64,000 nt of DNA from Billgrantia lactosivorans (lineage in GTDB: Bacteria > Pseudomonadota > Gammaproteobacteria > Pseudomonadales > Halomonadaceae), in the NCBI RefSeq assembly GCF_003254665.1, contig NZ_QHGY01000011.1, forward strand, positions 393-64,392, written 5' to 3'. The notes under the pieces are model-generated. The model made no database searches. It was not told the DNA's origin and was given only the letters and a program-made list of their open reading frames with translations. The position numbers and the translations under genes are program-made. How positions within the stretch are numbered: position 1 is the first letter of the stretch; each line of letters starts with the position of its first letter. Positions 44,804-54,498 of the stretch are shown here, one piece after another.

Positions 44804-45634
44804 ATGTCCAGCCCCTGCATCATCTGCGTTGCCATCACCGGCAGCTTGCCGCGCAAGGAGAACAACCCCGCCGTCCCCATTACTCTCGAGGAGCAGATCG
44901 AGAGCACCCAGGCGGCTTTCGAAGCCGGCGCCACCATCGCCCACTGTCATGTGCGCAACGACGACCAGAGCCCGACGTCGGACCCCGAGAAGTTCGCCCG
45001 CTTGATGGAGGGGCTCAGGAAGCACTGCCCCGGGATGATCATCCAGCTTTCGACCGGCGGGCGCTCCGGTGCCGGCCAGGAGCGGGGCGGCATGCTGCCG
45101 CTCAAGCCGGATATGGCCAGTCTCTCGGTGGGCTCCAACAACTTCCCCAATCGCGTCTACGAGAACCCGCCGCAGCTGGTGGAGTGGCTCGCCGACGAGA
45201 TGTTGAAATATGCCATCAAGCCCGAGATCGAAGCCTTCGACCTGTCGCACATCCACCAGGCGGTGCAGCTTTCCAGGCAGGGCAAGCTCAAGGCGCCCCT
45301 CTACGTTCAGTTCGTGATGGGGGTCAGGAACGCCATGCCGGCGGACAGGCCGACCTTCGACTTCTACATCGAGACCCTGAAGCGCCTGGCGCCGGATGCC
45401 CAGTGGTGCGGTGCCGGCATCGGCCCCAACCAGCTCCTGCTGAATGAATGGTCCATCGCCGCGGGTGGCCACACCCGCACCGGCCTGGAAGACAACGTGC
45501 GGCTCGACCGCGACACCCTGGCACCGTCCAATGCCGCCCTGGTCGAGCGTGCCGTGGCCCTGTGCGAGAAGTACGAGCGCCCGGTGGCCACCTGGCAGCA
45601 GGCCCGCGAGATCCTCGGCCTGGCGTCCGCCTGA
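44804..45634 (+). CDS. BKACE family beta-keto acid cleavage enzyme (DUF849)
   Basis: The 276-residue protein matches the 3-keto-5-aminohexanoate cleavage enzyme family, zinc TIM barrels that transfer the acyl part of a beta-keto acid to CoA from acetyl-CoA, releasing acetoacetate. H47 and H49 (IAHCHVRN) are the zinc histidines; LSTGGRSGAGQERGG and MASLSVGSNNFPN follow. Sharing an operator with pcaI suggests a pathway substrate: with 3-oxoadipate it would give succinyl-CoA plus acetoacetate. That is inference. The start after GAGAGGTC is preferred because the longer frame runs through promoter and operator. Confidence 0.85.
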   Translation: MSSPCIICVAITGSLPRKENNPAVPITLEEQIESTQAAFEAGATIAHCHVRNDDQSPTSDPEKFARLMEGLRKHCPGMIIQLSTGGRSGAGQERGGMLPLKPDMASLSVGSNNFPNRVYENPPQLVEWLADEMLKYAIKPEIEAFDLSHIHQAVQLSRQGKLKAPLYVQFVMGVRNAMPADRPTFDFYIETLKRLAPDAQWCGAGIGPNQLLLNEWSIAAGGHTRTGLEDNVRLDRDTLAPSNAALVERAVALCEKYERPVATWQQAREILGLASA

Positions 45635-45854
45635 GCTTCCACGCCGCAGGGCGGCGCGGGCCACTGACACCGGCCCAAGCCGGCAGCCCGCGCCCCGGTA
45701 CGGACCCTGCCTATACCTTGGTAGGGGTGGGGCCCGCATCCGGCTCGCCGCTGCTTGGCGGCAGGCGGCGTTATGCAATGAAAAATCATGGAATTTCCTG
45801 TTCCGAGCCGGTGAGGCCCAGCCTCGCCCCGGCTTTTGCCCGGTAGCCGCGAAT
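45635..45854. other. Non-coding spacer between BKACE gene and pcaI promoter
   Basis: No gene is supported. The region has GC-rich inverted pieces (for example GCCGGC and GGCCC repeats) but no clean terminator for the BKACE gene. It leads into the pcaI promoter at 45855. Confidence 0.4.
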
Positions 45855-45883
45855 TTGACGACGAAGTGGCAGGGAGTTAACTT
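45855..45883 (+). promoter_or_regulatory. Sigma-70-like promoter of pcaIJ-pcaF-pcaDC
   Basis: TTGACG, 17 bases, TAACTT, followed at once by the operator. This is the same arrangement as at the BKACE gene. It lies about 65 bases before the pcaI start. Confidence 0.7.
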
Positions 45884-45917
45884 GTTCGCATCACAAAACA
45901 AAGTTCGATATACGAAC
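45884..45917 (+). promoter_or_regulatory. Three-half-site PcaR-type operator of pcaI
   Basis: GTTCG, 14 bases, GTTCG, ATATA, CGAAC. The palindrome half is close to the PcaR site I recall from the Pseudomonas putida pcaIJ promoter (GTTCGATAATCGCAC). It begins one base after the -10 box. Confidence 0.75.
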
Positions 45918-45948
45918 TTGATCGAGAGCACCCGCCAGGAGGACGACC

Positions 45949-46779
45949 ATGGCCGAGTTCCTGAGCCTGCATGACGCGGTGGCACGCTACGTCGAAGACG
46001 GCGCCACCGTGGCCATGGAGGGCTTTACCCACCTGATTCCCTTCGCCGCCGGTCACGAGCTGATCCGACAGCGCAAGCGCGACCTGACCCTGATCCGCAT
46101 GACGCCGGACCTGGTCTACGATCAGATGATCGGCGCCGGCTGCGCCAAAAAAGTGATCTTCTCCTGGGGCGGCAACCCCGGCGTGGGCTCGCTGCACCGC
46201 CTGCGCGATGCGGTAGAGAAGGGCTGGCCGCACAAGGTCGAGATCCTCGAGCACAGCCACGCCGCCATGGCCTGTGCCTTCGAGGCCGGTGCCGCCGGGC
46301 TGCCGCTGGCCGTGCTGCGCGGCTACGTGGGCAGCGAGCTGCCCAGCGTCAACGACCAGATCAAGTTCATCGAGTGCCCGTTCACCGGCGAGCGCCTGGC
46401 CGCGGTGCCGGCGGTGCGCCCGGACGTCTCCATCGTGCATGCGCAGAAGGCCGACCGCGCCGGCAACGTGCTGGTGGAGGGCATCGTCGGCGTGCAGAAG
46501 GAAGCGGTGCTGGCGGCCAGGCAGAGCATTGTCACGGTGGAGGAGATCGTCGACGATCTGCGCGCCGAGGCCGACTATCACCCCAACGCCTGCATCATCC
46601 CGGGCTGGGCCATCAGCGCCATCGCCGTGGCCGAGAAGGGCTCGCTGCCCTCCTATGCCCACGGCTACTACCCGCGCAACAACGCCTTCTACAAGGAGTG
46701 GGACGCCATCGCCCGCGACCGCGACACCTTCACCCGCTGGATCGAAGAGAACGTCATGAACGCAGGGGGGAACGCCTGA
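45949..46779 (+). CDS. pcaI: 3-oxoadipate CoA-transferase, subunit A
   Basis: The 276-residue subunit belongs to CoA-transferase family I (alpha). Key pieces are EGFTHLIPFAAGHELIRQ near residue 24 and FSWGGNPGVGSLHRLRDAV near residue 71, then KADRAGNVLVEG. With PcaJ it moves CoA from succinyl-CoA to 3-oxoadipate. CAGGAGG precedes the ATG. It is longer than the 231-residue P. putida PcaI and resembles the CatI-type group. Its stop overlaps the pcaJ start. Confidence 0.92.
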   Translation: MAEFLSLHDAVARYVEDGATVAMEGFTHLIPFAAGHELIRQRKRDLTLIRMTPDLVYDQMIGAGCAKKVIFSWGGNPGVGSLHRLRDAVEKGWPHKVEILEHSHAAMACAFEAGAAGLPLAVLRGYVGSELPSVNDQIKFIECPFTGERLAAVPAVRPDVSIVHAQKADRAGNVLVEGIVGVQKEAVLAARQSIVTVEEIVDDLRAEADYHPNACIIPGWAISAIAVAEKGSLPSYAHGYYPRNNAFYKEWDAIARDRDTFTRWIEENVMNAGGNA

Positions 46780-47567
46780 TGAGTACCGTCGAAAAGTGCC
46801 TGGACTACACCTCGGCGGAGATGATGACCGTCACCGCGGCCCGCGCGCTGGAGAACGGCATGACCTGCTTCGTCGGTATCGGCCTGCCCAGCGAGGCGGC
46901 CAACCTGGCGCGCCTGACGCATGCGCCGGACGTGGTGCTGATCTACGAATCCGGCACCCTGCAGACCAAGCCCGACGTGCTGCCGCTCTCCATCGGCGAC
47001 GGCGAGCTGGCCGAGACCGCGCTCACCACCGTCTCGGTGCCGGAGATGTTTCGCTACTGGCTGCAGGGCGGCAAGATCGACGTGGGCTTCCTGGGTACCG
47101 CCCAGATCGACCGCTACTGCAACCTCAACACCACCCTGATCGGCGACTACCGCGAGCCCAAGGTGCGCCTGCCGGGAGGCGGCGGTGCGCCGGAAATCGC
47201 GACGAACGCCGGTGAGGTGTTCATCACCCTGAAGCACTCCAGGCGCGCCTTCGTCGACCGGGTCGACTTCGTCACCACCCTGGGCTTCGGCCGCGACGGC
47301 AAGGGCCGCGACGGCGTGCCCAACATCGGCAAGGGGCCGACCCGGGTCATCACCGACCTGTGCGTGATGAAGCCCGACCCCGAGACCAGGGAGCTGGTAG
47401 TGGTCTCGCTGCACCCGGGCGTGAGCCGCGAGGACGTGATCGAGGCCACCGGCTGGGAGATCCGCTTCGCCGACACGCTGGAGAGCACCCCGGAGCCCTC
47501 GGCCCGCGAGCTCGAGGTCCTGCGCGAGCTCAAGGCCAGGACCGCCCGCGCTCATAGTGGCCAGTAG
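46779..47567 (+). CDS. pcaJ: 3-oxoadipate CoA-transferase, subunit B
   Basis: The 262-residue beta subunit contains VGIGLPSEAANLARLTHAPDVVLIYESGTL, with the catalytic glutamate in the YESG segment near residue 53, and GSLH-like LGTAQIDRYCNLNTTLIGDY. It overlaps pcaI by one base (TGATG) with AGGGGGG upstream, so the subunits are made together. Confidence 0.92.
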   Translation: MSTVEKCLDYTSAEMMTVTAARALENGMTCFVGIGLPSEAANLARLTHAPDVVLIYESGTLQTKPDVLPLSIGDGELAETALTTVSVPEMFRYWLQGGKIDVGFLGTAQIDRYCNLNTTLIGDYREPKVRLPGGGGAPEIATNAGEVFITLKHSRRAFVDRVDFVTTLGFGRDGKGRDGVPNIGKGPTRVITDLCVMKPDPETRELVVVSLHPGVSREDVIEATGWEIRFADTLESTPEPSARELEVLRELKARTARAHSGQ

Positions 47568-47585
47568 GCCGGACAGGAGAGAACG

Positions 47586-48788
<1,203 letters not shown>

Positions 48789-48865
48789 GCGAGACTGAAA
48801 GTATGAACCGGGGCCGGTGGGGATGAACTGCCGGCTTTTCCCGTTGCACTGCAGGGAGAAGGAAC

Positions 48866-50065
48866 ATGGCATTTCTGAACGTCGACGGCCGCAGCGTCGC
48901 CTATCGCCTGCTCGGCCCCGAGGCGCTGCCGCTGGTGGTGCTGGCGCACCCGCTGGGCATGAGCCAGGCGGTGTGGGACGAGCTGCTGCCGGCGCTGCTG
49001 CCACGCTACCGCGTGCTGACCTGGGACCTGCCCGGCCACGGTGCCAGCCAGGCCTGGCCGGCCGAGGGCGGCGAGATCACCCCGGCGGCGCTGGCCCGAG
49101 AGGCGCTGGCGCTGGTCGAGCATGCCGGTGCGTCACGCTTCCACTTTGTCGGCACTTCCATCGGCGGTGTGGTCGGTCAGCAACTGATCGCTGAACACGC
49201 CGAGCGGCTCTACACCGTCACTCTGACCAATACCGGCGCGGTGATCGGCAACCAGGAGCTGTGGAGCACACGCGCCGAGCGCATTCGTCAGGAAGGCCTG
49301 GCGGCCATGGCCGAGGAGATCGTGCCGCGCTGGTTCGCGCCGGCCTGCTTCGAGGCCGCACCGGCGCTCAAGGCCGGCTGGTGCACCCAGATGGGGCGTG
49401 GCGACGACGAATCCTACGCCCGCCTGTGCGAGATGCTCGGCCGCACCGATTTCCGCGGCAAGCTGAAAGGGCCGCTCGCCGAGCATCCGGGCATCGGCGT
49501 GCACCTGCTCGGCGGCAGCGCCGACGTGGCCACCCCGCCGGAGACCTTGCAGGCCCTGGCCGCCGAGTGTGGCGGGGCGCCGCTGGAGATCCTCGAAGGC
49601 ATCGCCCACGTGCCCTCGGTGGAGGCGCCCGCCGCCATGGCCAAGCGGCTGCTGCTGTGGATGGCCAGCGAGCGTGAGGACGTCGGCGAGCGCGGCGTAA
49701 GCTATGCCGAGGGTCTCGAGACCCGCAAGCAGGTGCTTGGCGAGGAGCACGTCGCCCGCGCCAGCCGGAACGCCAACAGCCTCGACGCCCCCTTCCAGCA
49801 GATGATCACCCGGCTGGCCTGGGGCGAGCTGTGGAGCAACGACGACCTCACCCGCCGCGAGCGCAGCCTGATCACCACCGGCATCCTCGCCGCTCTGGGC
49901 CGCGAGGAGCTGGTGCTGCACCTCAAGACCGCCAAGCGCATCGGCCTCTCCGAAGCGGAGCTGCGCCAGGTACTGATGCACGTGGCGATCTACGCCGGGG
50001 TGCCGGCGGCGAACCATGCGTTTGCGTTGGCCAAGGAGCTGGGCTGGGGTGAGGAGTTGAATTGA
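48866..50065 (+). CDS. pcaL: Fused 3-oxoadipate enol-lactonase / 4-carboxymuconolactone decarboxylase (PcaD-PcaC)
   Basis: The 399-residue protein joins two steps of the pathway. Residues 1-265 are an alpha/beta hydrolase (VVLAHPLGMSQAVWDELLP; nucleophile Ser98 in FVGTSIGG; His in GIAHVPSVE near 243), the PcaD lactonase. Residues 275-399 are the carboxymuconolactone decarboxylase domain (YAEGLETRKQVLGEEHVARA; LTRRERSLITTGILAALGR). The same fusion, called PcaL, is known in actinomycetes and some proteobacteria. It needs no separate pcaC gene, and none is seen. Confidence 0.93.
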   Translation: MAFLNVDGRSVAYRLLGPEALPLVVLAHPLGMSQAVWDELLPALLPRYRVLTWDLPGHGASQAWPAEGGEITPAALAREALALVEHAGASRFHFVGTSIGGVVGQQLIAEHAERLYTVTLTNTGAVIGNQELWSTRAERIRQEGLAAMAEEIVPRWFAPACFEAAPALKAGWCTQMGRGDDESYARLCEMLGRTDFRGKLKGPLAEHPGIGVHLLGGSADVATPPETLQALAAECGGAPLEILEGIAHVPSVEAPAAMAKRLLLWMASEREDVGERGVSYAEGLETRKQVLGEEHVARASRNANSLDAPFQQMITRLAWGELWSNDDLTRRERSLITTGILAALGREELVLHLKTAKRIGLSEAELRQVLMHVAIYAGVPAANHAFALAKELGWGEELN

Positions 50066-50127
50066 CTCGGCGTGAGACGCCCTAGACTTTCGTTAGAGTG
50101 CTAACAAGACGTGCCGCATGGCATGAT

Positions 50128-50153
50128 CCGAACCGGCCTTTGGCCGGTTTCGG
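50128..50153 (+). terminator. Hairpin after pcaD-pcaC
   Basis: CCGAACCGGCC pairs with GGCCGGTTTCGG (one bulge) around a TTT loop and is followed by CTTTATG. It lies 62 bases after the stop and 38 before the MFS start; it probably ends the pcaIJF-DC transcript. Confidence 0.6.
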
Positions 50154-50191
50154 CTTTATGGGCAGGGCATTCGTGACCAGGAGAGCAGGGC

Positions 50192-51388
50192 ATGACCCAG
50201 GACACCACCACCCCACCGCCGCCGAGCGAGCTGCGCCAGGCCCTGCTGGCCTACGGCCTGCTGTGGTGCCTGGGGCTCTACCTGCGCCTTACAGTGCTGG
50301 TGGTGCCGCCGCTGATTCCCCAGCTCAAGGCGGTGCTGGGCTTTACCAGCAGCGAGGTGGCGATCGCCACCAGCCTGCCGCTGGTCACCCTGGCCTTCGG
50401 CGCCCTGCTGGCCGGCTGGCTGCTGGCGCGGGTCGGTACGCTGCCCAGCATGCTGCTGGGGCTCGCCGTCATGGCGCTGGGCAGTGCGCTGCGCAGCCTG
50501 CCCGAGGGCTTTATCGCCTTCATGCTGGCCACCGTGCTGATGGGGGTGGGCATCGCCTTCATGCAGACGGCGATGCCGGTACTCGCCAAGCTGTGGGCGC
50601 CCGGTCGCATCGGCCGCGCCTCGGCGGTGTACACCAACGGCCTGCTGGTGGGCGAGCTGCTGGCGGCGGGCGCCACTGGCCCCCTGGCCGCGGCCTGGCT
50701 CGGCGCCTACTGGCAGTGGGCCTTCACCCTGTGGGTGGCGCCGGTGCCGCTGCTGATGCTGGCGCTGATCGTCGGCTGCCGGCAGCTTCCGGCCATGGCC
50801 AACGGCTCACGTAGCGCCAGCCTGACCCTGCCCAACGTGCGCGATGGCCGCACGTGGCGCCTGGTGGCCCTGCTCGGCGCGGCGGCGGCGCTCTACTTCA
50901 CCGGCAACGTCTTCCTGCCGCCGCTGCTCGAGGCGAGTGCGCGCCTCGACCTGCTGGCGCCCAGTCTCACGGCGCTCAACGGCGCCCAGATGCTCTCCTC
51001 GGGGCTGCTGATCTTCTACGCCGACCGGCTGATGGGGCGGCCCCGGCCGCTGATCGGCATCACCGCCCTGGCGCTGCTGGCCCTGCCGCTGATGCTGTGG
51101 CTGCCGGGCGGCCACGTGGTGTGGGCGGCGGGCGTGTTCGGCTTCTTCACCAGCGCGCTGTTCATCTTCGTGCTGGCGCTGCCGGCCTGGCTGGTGCGCC
51201 TCGAGGCGCTGCCGCGGCTGATGGCCGGCATGCTGTTCTTCGGGTACCTTCTGGTATTCGGCATCACCGTGGTCGGCGGCTGGCTCAACGATCTCTCGGG
51301 AACCGTGGCGCTGGCCTTCCTGCCGACCCTGCTGATCAGCCTGGTCGCCATGGGCGTCACCCCGCGGCTGCTCGCTTCACGCCAGTAG
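50192..51388 (+). CDS. MFS transporter, CynX/NimT type
   Basis: The 398-residue inner-membrane protein has twelve predicted helices (for example [40 protein letters not shown]) in the CynX/NimT pattern rather than the aromatic acid:proton symporter (PcaK) pattern. Placement between the pca genes and pcaQ suggests export or uptake of a pathway compound; no substrate motif can be named. CAGGAGAG lies upstream. It ends ten bases before pcaQ. Confidence 0.85.
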   Translation: MTQDTTTPPPPSELRQALLAYGLLWCLGLYLRLTVLVVPPLIPQLKAVLGFTSSEVAIATSLPLVTLAFGALLAGWLLARVGTLPSMLLGLAVMALGSALRSLPEGFIAFMLATVLMGVGIAFMQTAMPVLAKLWAPGRIGRASAVYTNGLLVGELLAAGATGPLAAAWLGAYWQWAFTLWVAPVPLLMLALIVGCRQLPAMANGSRSASLTLPNVRDGRTWRLVALLGAAAALYFTGNVFLPPLLEASARLDLLAPSLTALNGAQMLSSGLLIFYADRLMGRPRPLIGITALALLALPLMLWLPGGHVVWAAGVFGFFTSALFIFVLALPAWLVRLEALPRLMAGMLFFGYLLVFGITVVGGWLNDLSGTVALAFLPTLLISLVAMGVTPRLLASRQ

Positions 51389-51397
51389 GAAGACCCC

Positions 51398-52333
51398 ATG
51401 CTCAACGCCCGTATCAAGCTGCGCCATCTGCAGGCCTTCCTCGAGGTGGCCCGCCAGCGCAGCTTCGCCCGGGCCGCCGCGCGACTGGCGATCACCCAGC
51501 CGGGTATCTCCAAGACCATTCGCGAGCTGGAAGAGAGCCTCGGCGCGGCGCTGTTCGAACGCACGCCCCAGGGCGTGGCGCTGACCCAGGCGGGCCTGAC
51601 CCTGCTGCGCCATGCCGGGCCGGCCATGCGCGCGCTGGAAGAGGGCGTGGCGGCGGTCGGCGACGTGCGCCTGGGCGCCCACGACCTGCGCGTGGGAGCG
51701 CTCTCCACGGTGGAGAGCCGGCTGCTGCCCGAGGCCATCCGCCGCTGGCACGCCGCGCCCGGCGGGCAGAACGCGGTGGGCGTCAACGTGGTGGTCGGCG
51801 CCAGCGCCTTCCTGCTCTCACGCCTGCGCCGCGGCGAGCTCGATCTGGTGGTGGGGCGCATGACCGAGGCCCGCGAGATCCGCGACCTGGCCTTCGAACA
51901 CCTCTACTACGAGCCGCTGCTGCTGTGCGTGCGCCGCGGCCATCCGCTGGCTGGCATCGCGCCGCTCGACGCCGCCCGGCTGGGCGAATTCCCCTGGGTG
52001 CTGCCGCCCCTGCAGACCACCCTGCGCCAGCAGGTCGACAGCTTCTGCGTGCGCCACTCGCTGACGCTGATGAGCCAGCGGCTGGAGACGCTCTCGTTGC
52101 CCATCAGCCGCCACTACACCCTGGAGAGCGACGCCATCTGGGTCGTGCCCGAAGAGGCCGTGGCCGAGGACCTGGCGGCGGGGCGGCTGAGTCGCCTCGG
52201 CATCGAGCTGGAACCCCGCGGCGGCTCCGTCGGGCTGTGCTACAACGCCAGCATGCAGCCCTCGCTGGCGCTGGAGGCCTTCTGCGAAGTGCTGCGCGAG
52301 GTGAGCGCGGAACGTGGCGCCGGGAGCAGCTGA
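51398..52333 (+). CDS. pcaQ: LysR family activator PcaQ
   Basis: The 311-residue regulator has an N-terminal winged helix ([39 protein letters not shown]) typical of PcaQ and a C-terminal effector domain (PCaQ-like [23 protein letters not shown]). In rhizobia PcaQ binds a box before the pca genes and activates with beta-carboxymuconate or its lactone. A perfect PcaQ box lies 26 bases beyond its stop, before pcaH, so here it probably activates pcaHG transcribed in the same direction. Confidence 0.9.
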   Translation: MLNARIKLRHLQAFLEVARQRSFARAAARLAITQPGISKTIRELEESLGAALFERTPQGVALTQAGLTLLRHAGPAMRALEEGVAAVGDVRLGAHDLRVGALSTVESRLLPEAIRRWHAAPGGQNAVGVNVVVGASAFLLSRLRRGELDLVVGRMTEAREIRDLAFEHLYYEPLLLCVRRGHPLAGIAPLDAARLGEFPWVLPPLQTTLRQQVDSFCVRHSLTLMSQRLETLSLPISRHYTLESDAIWVVPEEAVAEDLAAGRLSRLGIELEPRGGSVGLCYNASMQPSLALEAFCEVLREVSAERGAGSS

Positions 52334-52359
52334 AAGCAGCCGTCATAGCGCAATGCAGC

Positions 52360-52375
52360 ATAACCCAGCGGTTAT
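52360..52375 (+). promoter_or_regulatory. PcaQ box upstream of pcaH
   Basis: ATAACC, 4 bases, GGTTAT: a perfect palindrome matching the PcaQ consensus ATAACC-N4-GGTTAA described in rhizobia. It is 89 bases before the pcaH start, a normal activator position. No copy was noticed at other pca promoters in the window, which carry the IclR operator instead. Confidence 0.85.
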
Positions 52376-52464
52376 GTTGGGTGCCCGAGTCGTCAATTGG
52401 CGGGCCTTTGGCGAGAGGCCACACTGGGCGAGACAAGACCACTCTCCCCAAGAGACGACACGCC

Positions 52465-53205
52465 ATGCAAGATCACAACAAGCGCTTCGTGGAGCGCGAC
52501 CGTAACTGGCACCCTCCGGCCTACGCCCCCGGCTACAAGACCAGCGTGCCCCGCTCGCCGCAGCAGGCCCTGGCCAGCATGCAGCAAGCCACCGCTTCCG
52601 AACTCACCGGCCCCGACTTCCGCCACCTGCGCATGGGCCCCCACGACAACGACCTGCTGCTCAACTTCCGTGAAGACCCCACACTGGTGGGCGCGGCGGG
52701 CCTGCCGGTGGGCGAGCGCATCATCATGTTCGGCCGCGTGATCGACCAGTTCGGCAAGCCGGTGCCGCACACCCTGGTCGAGATGTGGCAGGCCAACGCC
52801 GGCGGGCGCTACCGCCACAAGAACGACCGCTACCTCGCCCCGCTCGACCCCGGTTTCGGCGGCGTGGGCCGTACCCTCACCGACGAGCAGGGCTGGTACC
52901 GCTTCCGCACCATCAAGCCCGGCCCGTACCCCTGGCCCAACGACCCCAACAGCTGGCGCCCCTCGCACATCCACGTCTCGGTGATGGGCCCCTCGATCTC
53001 CACCCGCCTGATCACCCAGATGTACTTCGAGGGCGATCCGCTGATTCCGCTGTGCCCCATCGTCAATACCATCAAGGACCCGGCCGCGGTCGAGACCATG
53101 ATCGGCCGCCTCGACATGGCGCGCAGCAAGCCCATGGACTGCCTGGCCTACCGCTTCGACCTGGTGGTACGCGGTGAGCTGCAGACCTTTTTCGAAAATC
53201 AGTGA
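52465..53205 (+). CDS. pcaH: Protocatechuate 3,4-dioxygenase, beta subunit
   Basis: The 246-residue subunit holds the non-heme ferric site of intradiol ring cleavage. By alignment to P. putida PcaH, the iron ligands are Tyr116 (GGRYRHKN), Tyr155 (PGPYPW), His168 and His170 (WRPSHIHVS), and Arg165 matches the catalytic arginine. It forms an (alpha-beta) assembly with PcaG encoded directly downstream. The upstream PcaQ box makes activation by PcaQ likely. Confidence 0.96.
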   Translation: MQDHNKRFVERDRNWHPPAYAPGYKTSVPRSPQQALASMQQATASELTGPDFRHLRMGPHDNDLLLNFREDPTLVGAAGLPVGERIIMFGRVIDQFGKPVPHTLVEMWQANAGGRYRHKNDRYLAPLDPGFGGVGRTLTDEQGWYRFRTIKPGPYPWPNDPNSWRPSHIHVSVMGPSISTRLITQMYFEGDPLIPLCPIVNTIKDPAAVETMIGRLDMARSKPMDCLAYRFDLVVRGELQTFFENQ

Positions 53206-53218
53206 GGAGGGAACAGAG

Positions 53219-53851
53219 ATGAAACAGCCAAACAGCGTTCCCACCAGCGAGCTGATGCTGCGTGAGACCGCCTCCCAGACCGCCGGGCCCTACGTGCACA
53301 TCGGCCTGGCCCTGGCCGCCGCGGGCAACCCGACCCGCGACGAAGAGATCTGGAACGAGATGGCCAAGTCCGGTGCCGAAGGCGAGCTGATCGAAGTCGT
53401 CGGCACCGTGATCGATGGCAACGGCGACCTGGTGCGCGACGCCTTCCTCGAGGCCTGGCAGGCCGACGCCAACGGCGTCTACCAGCCCGAGTTCGACCTC
53501 AAGAAGCCGTTCAACAGCTTCGGGCGCACCGCCACCACCTTCGACCACGGCAGCGAATGGTCGCTCAAGACCGTCAAGCCCGGCCCGGTGGCCCACCCCA
53601 GCGGCCAGCTCATGGCGCCGCACATCAACCTGGCGATCTTCGCCCGCGGCATCAACATCCAGCTGCAGACCCGCCTCTACTTCGAGGACGAAGCCGAGGC
53701 CAACGCCGCCTGCCCGGTGCTCTCCCGCATCGAGTCGCCGACCCGCCGTCAGACCCTCATCGCCAAGCGCGAAGAGGCCGACGGCAAGGTACGCTACCGC
53801 CTCGACATCAGGCTGCAGGGCGAAGGCGAGACCGTGTTCTTCGATTTCTGA
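53219..53851 (+). CDS. pcaG: Protocatechuate 3,4-dioxygenase, alpha subunit
   Basis: The 210-residue alpha subunit has the same beta-sandwich fold without the iron ligands: TASQTAGPYVHIGL near the start, EAWQADANGVYQPEF and FARGINIQLQTRLYFEDE. GAGGAGGG precedes the ATG, 13 bases after pcaH. It is the last gene of the pca island; a repeated 42-base sequence follows. Confidence 0.95.
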   Translation: MKQPNSVPTSELMLRETASQTAGPYVHIGLALAAAGNPTRDEEIWNEMAKSGAEGELIEVVGTVIDGNGDLVRDAFLEAWQADANGVYQPEFDLKKPFNSFGRTATTFDHGSEWSLKTVKPGPVAHPSGQLMAPHINLAIFARGINIQLQTRLYFEDEAEANAACPVLSRIESPTRRQTLIAKREEADGKVRYRLDIRLQGEGETVFFDF

Positions 53852-53854
53852 TCC

Positions 53855-53896
53855 GCAGCGAATCTGCCCGACGAGGGCCGCAAGACCCCGAGAGCC
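53855..53896 (+). repeat. 42-bp direct repeat, copy 1
   Basis: Beginning GCAGCGAATCTGCCCGACGA, this sequence matches 40 of 42 bases of copy 2 at 57657-57698, in the same orientation. The pair brackets a block of about 3.8 kb holding the HxlR/SDR/quinone reductase module, flavin reductase and GST/TetR debris. It may mark a duplication or insertion scar. Confidence 0.75.
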
Positions 53897-53913
53897 GGCG
53901 CACGTGCCGGCTC
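53892..53913 (+). terminator. Hairpin after pcaG
   Basis: GAGCCGGC pairs perfectly with GCCGGCTC around a six-base loop, 40 bases after the pcaG stop. No T-tract follows; the equivalent hairpin at 57690 has one, so this copy looks degraded. Confidence 0.5.
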
Positions 53914-54044
53914 CCAGAAAACCCCCACGGCTGGCGATACCCGAGCCGATGAAGATGATGCGTCCACCGTCCGAATTCCTGCAGAGCCGGCCGTCGGGAT
54001 TGAGCATCACCTCGACGGTCGCGGGGTCTTCGAGCAGGCGGCGA

Positions 54045-54392
54045 TCACGGTACCGAGCGCCGTGACATAAGGTGCTCAACCTCAGTCATATGTTCCGTTC
54101 CCCAGGCGCAGAGTGGCTTCAAGGCTTCGGCGAGGGTCTGGCCGAACGCAGTGAGGGAATATTCGACTTTCGGCGGAATTTCCTTGAAGTCGAGCCGGTC
54201 GACGATTCCATCAGCCTCCAATTCCTTGAGTTGCTGAATGAGCATCTTGTCACTGACATTGCCGATGGCGCGCCTCAGGTCGCCATAACGCCGCGCTTGG
54301 TGGGCGAGGTGGAACAGGATCAAAGGTTTCCACTTGCCCCCGATGACAGCCAACGCAGCGTCCAGCCCGCAGATAAAACCAGATGTTGTCAT
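54045..54392 (-). CDS. HxlR family transcriptional regulator
   Basis: The 115-residue winged-helix protein has the HxlR signature: C9 at the N-terminus ([26 protein letters not shown]), [31 protein letters not shown] and [14 protein letters not shown]. HxlR proteins with such an N-terminal cysteine (YodB, QorR types) sense quinones or aldehydes by thiol oxidation. It diverges from an SDR/quinone oxidoreductase pair, the usual target of that subgroup. An inverted repeat lies between them. Confidence 0.88.
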   Translation of the reverse strand: MTTSGFICGLDAALAVIGGKWKPLILFHLAHQARRYGDLRRAIGNVSDKMLIQQLKELEADGIVDRLDFKEIPPKVEYSLTAFGQTLAEALKPLCAWGTEHMTEVEHLMSRRSVP

Positions 54393-54409
54393 TTCGCATG
54401 CTCCAGATA

Positions 54410-54431
54410 GTACTTACCAAAAGGTGCATAC
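54410..54431. promoter_or_regulatory. Candidate HxlR operator
   Basis: GTACTTACC, 4 bases, GGTGCATAC: an imperfect inverted repeat (6 of 9 positions) just upstream of the HxlR start and in the SDR upstream region. Spacing and position match operators of QorR/YodB-type regulators. It is a candidate only. Confidence 0.5.
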
Positions 54432-54498
54432 TTTAAGAAAGGAAAGCAAGCCTCTACTCTCTATCTCGAAGCGGATTCCATTTTTCCAGGAGATCGAG

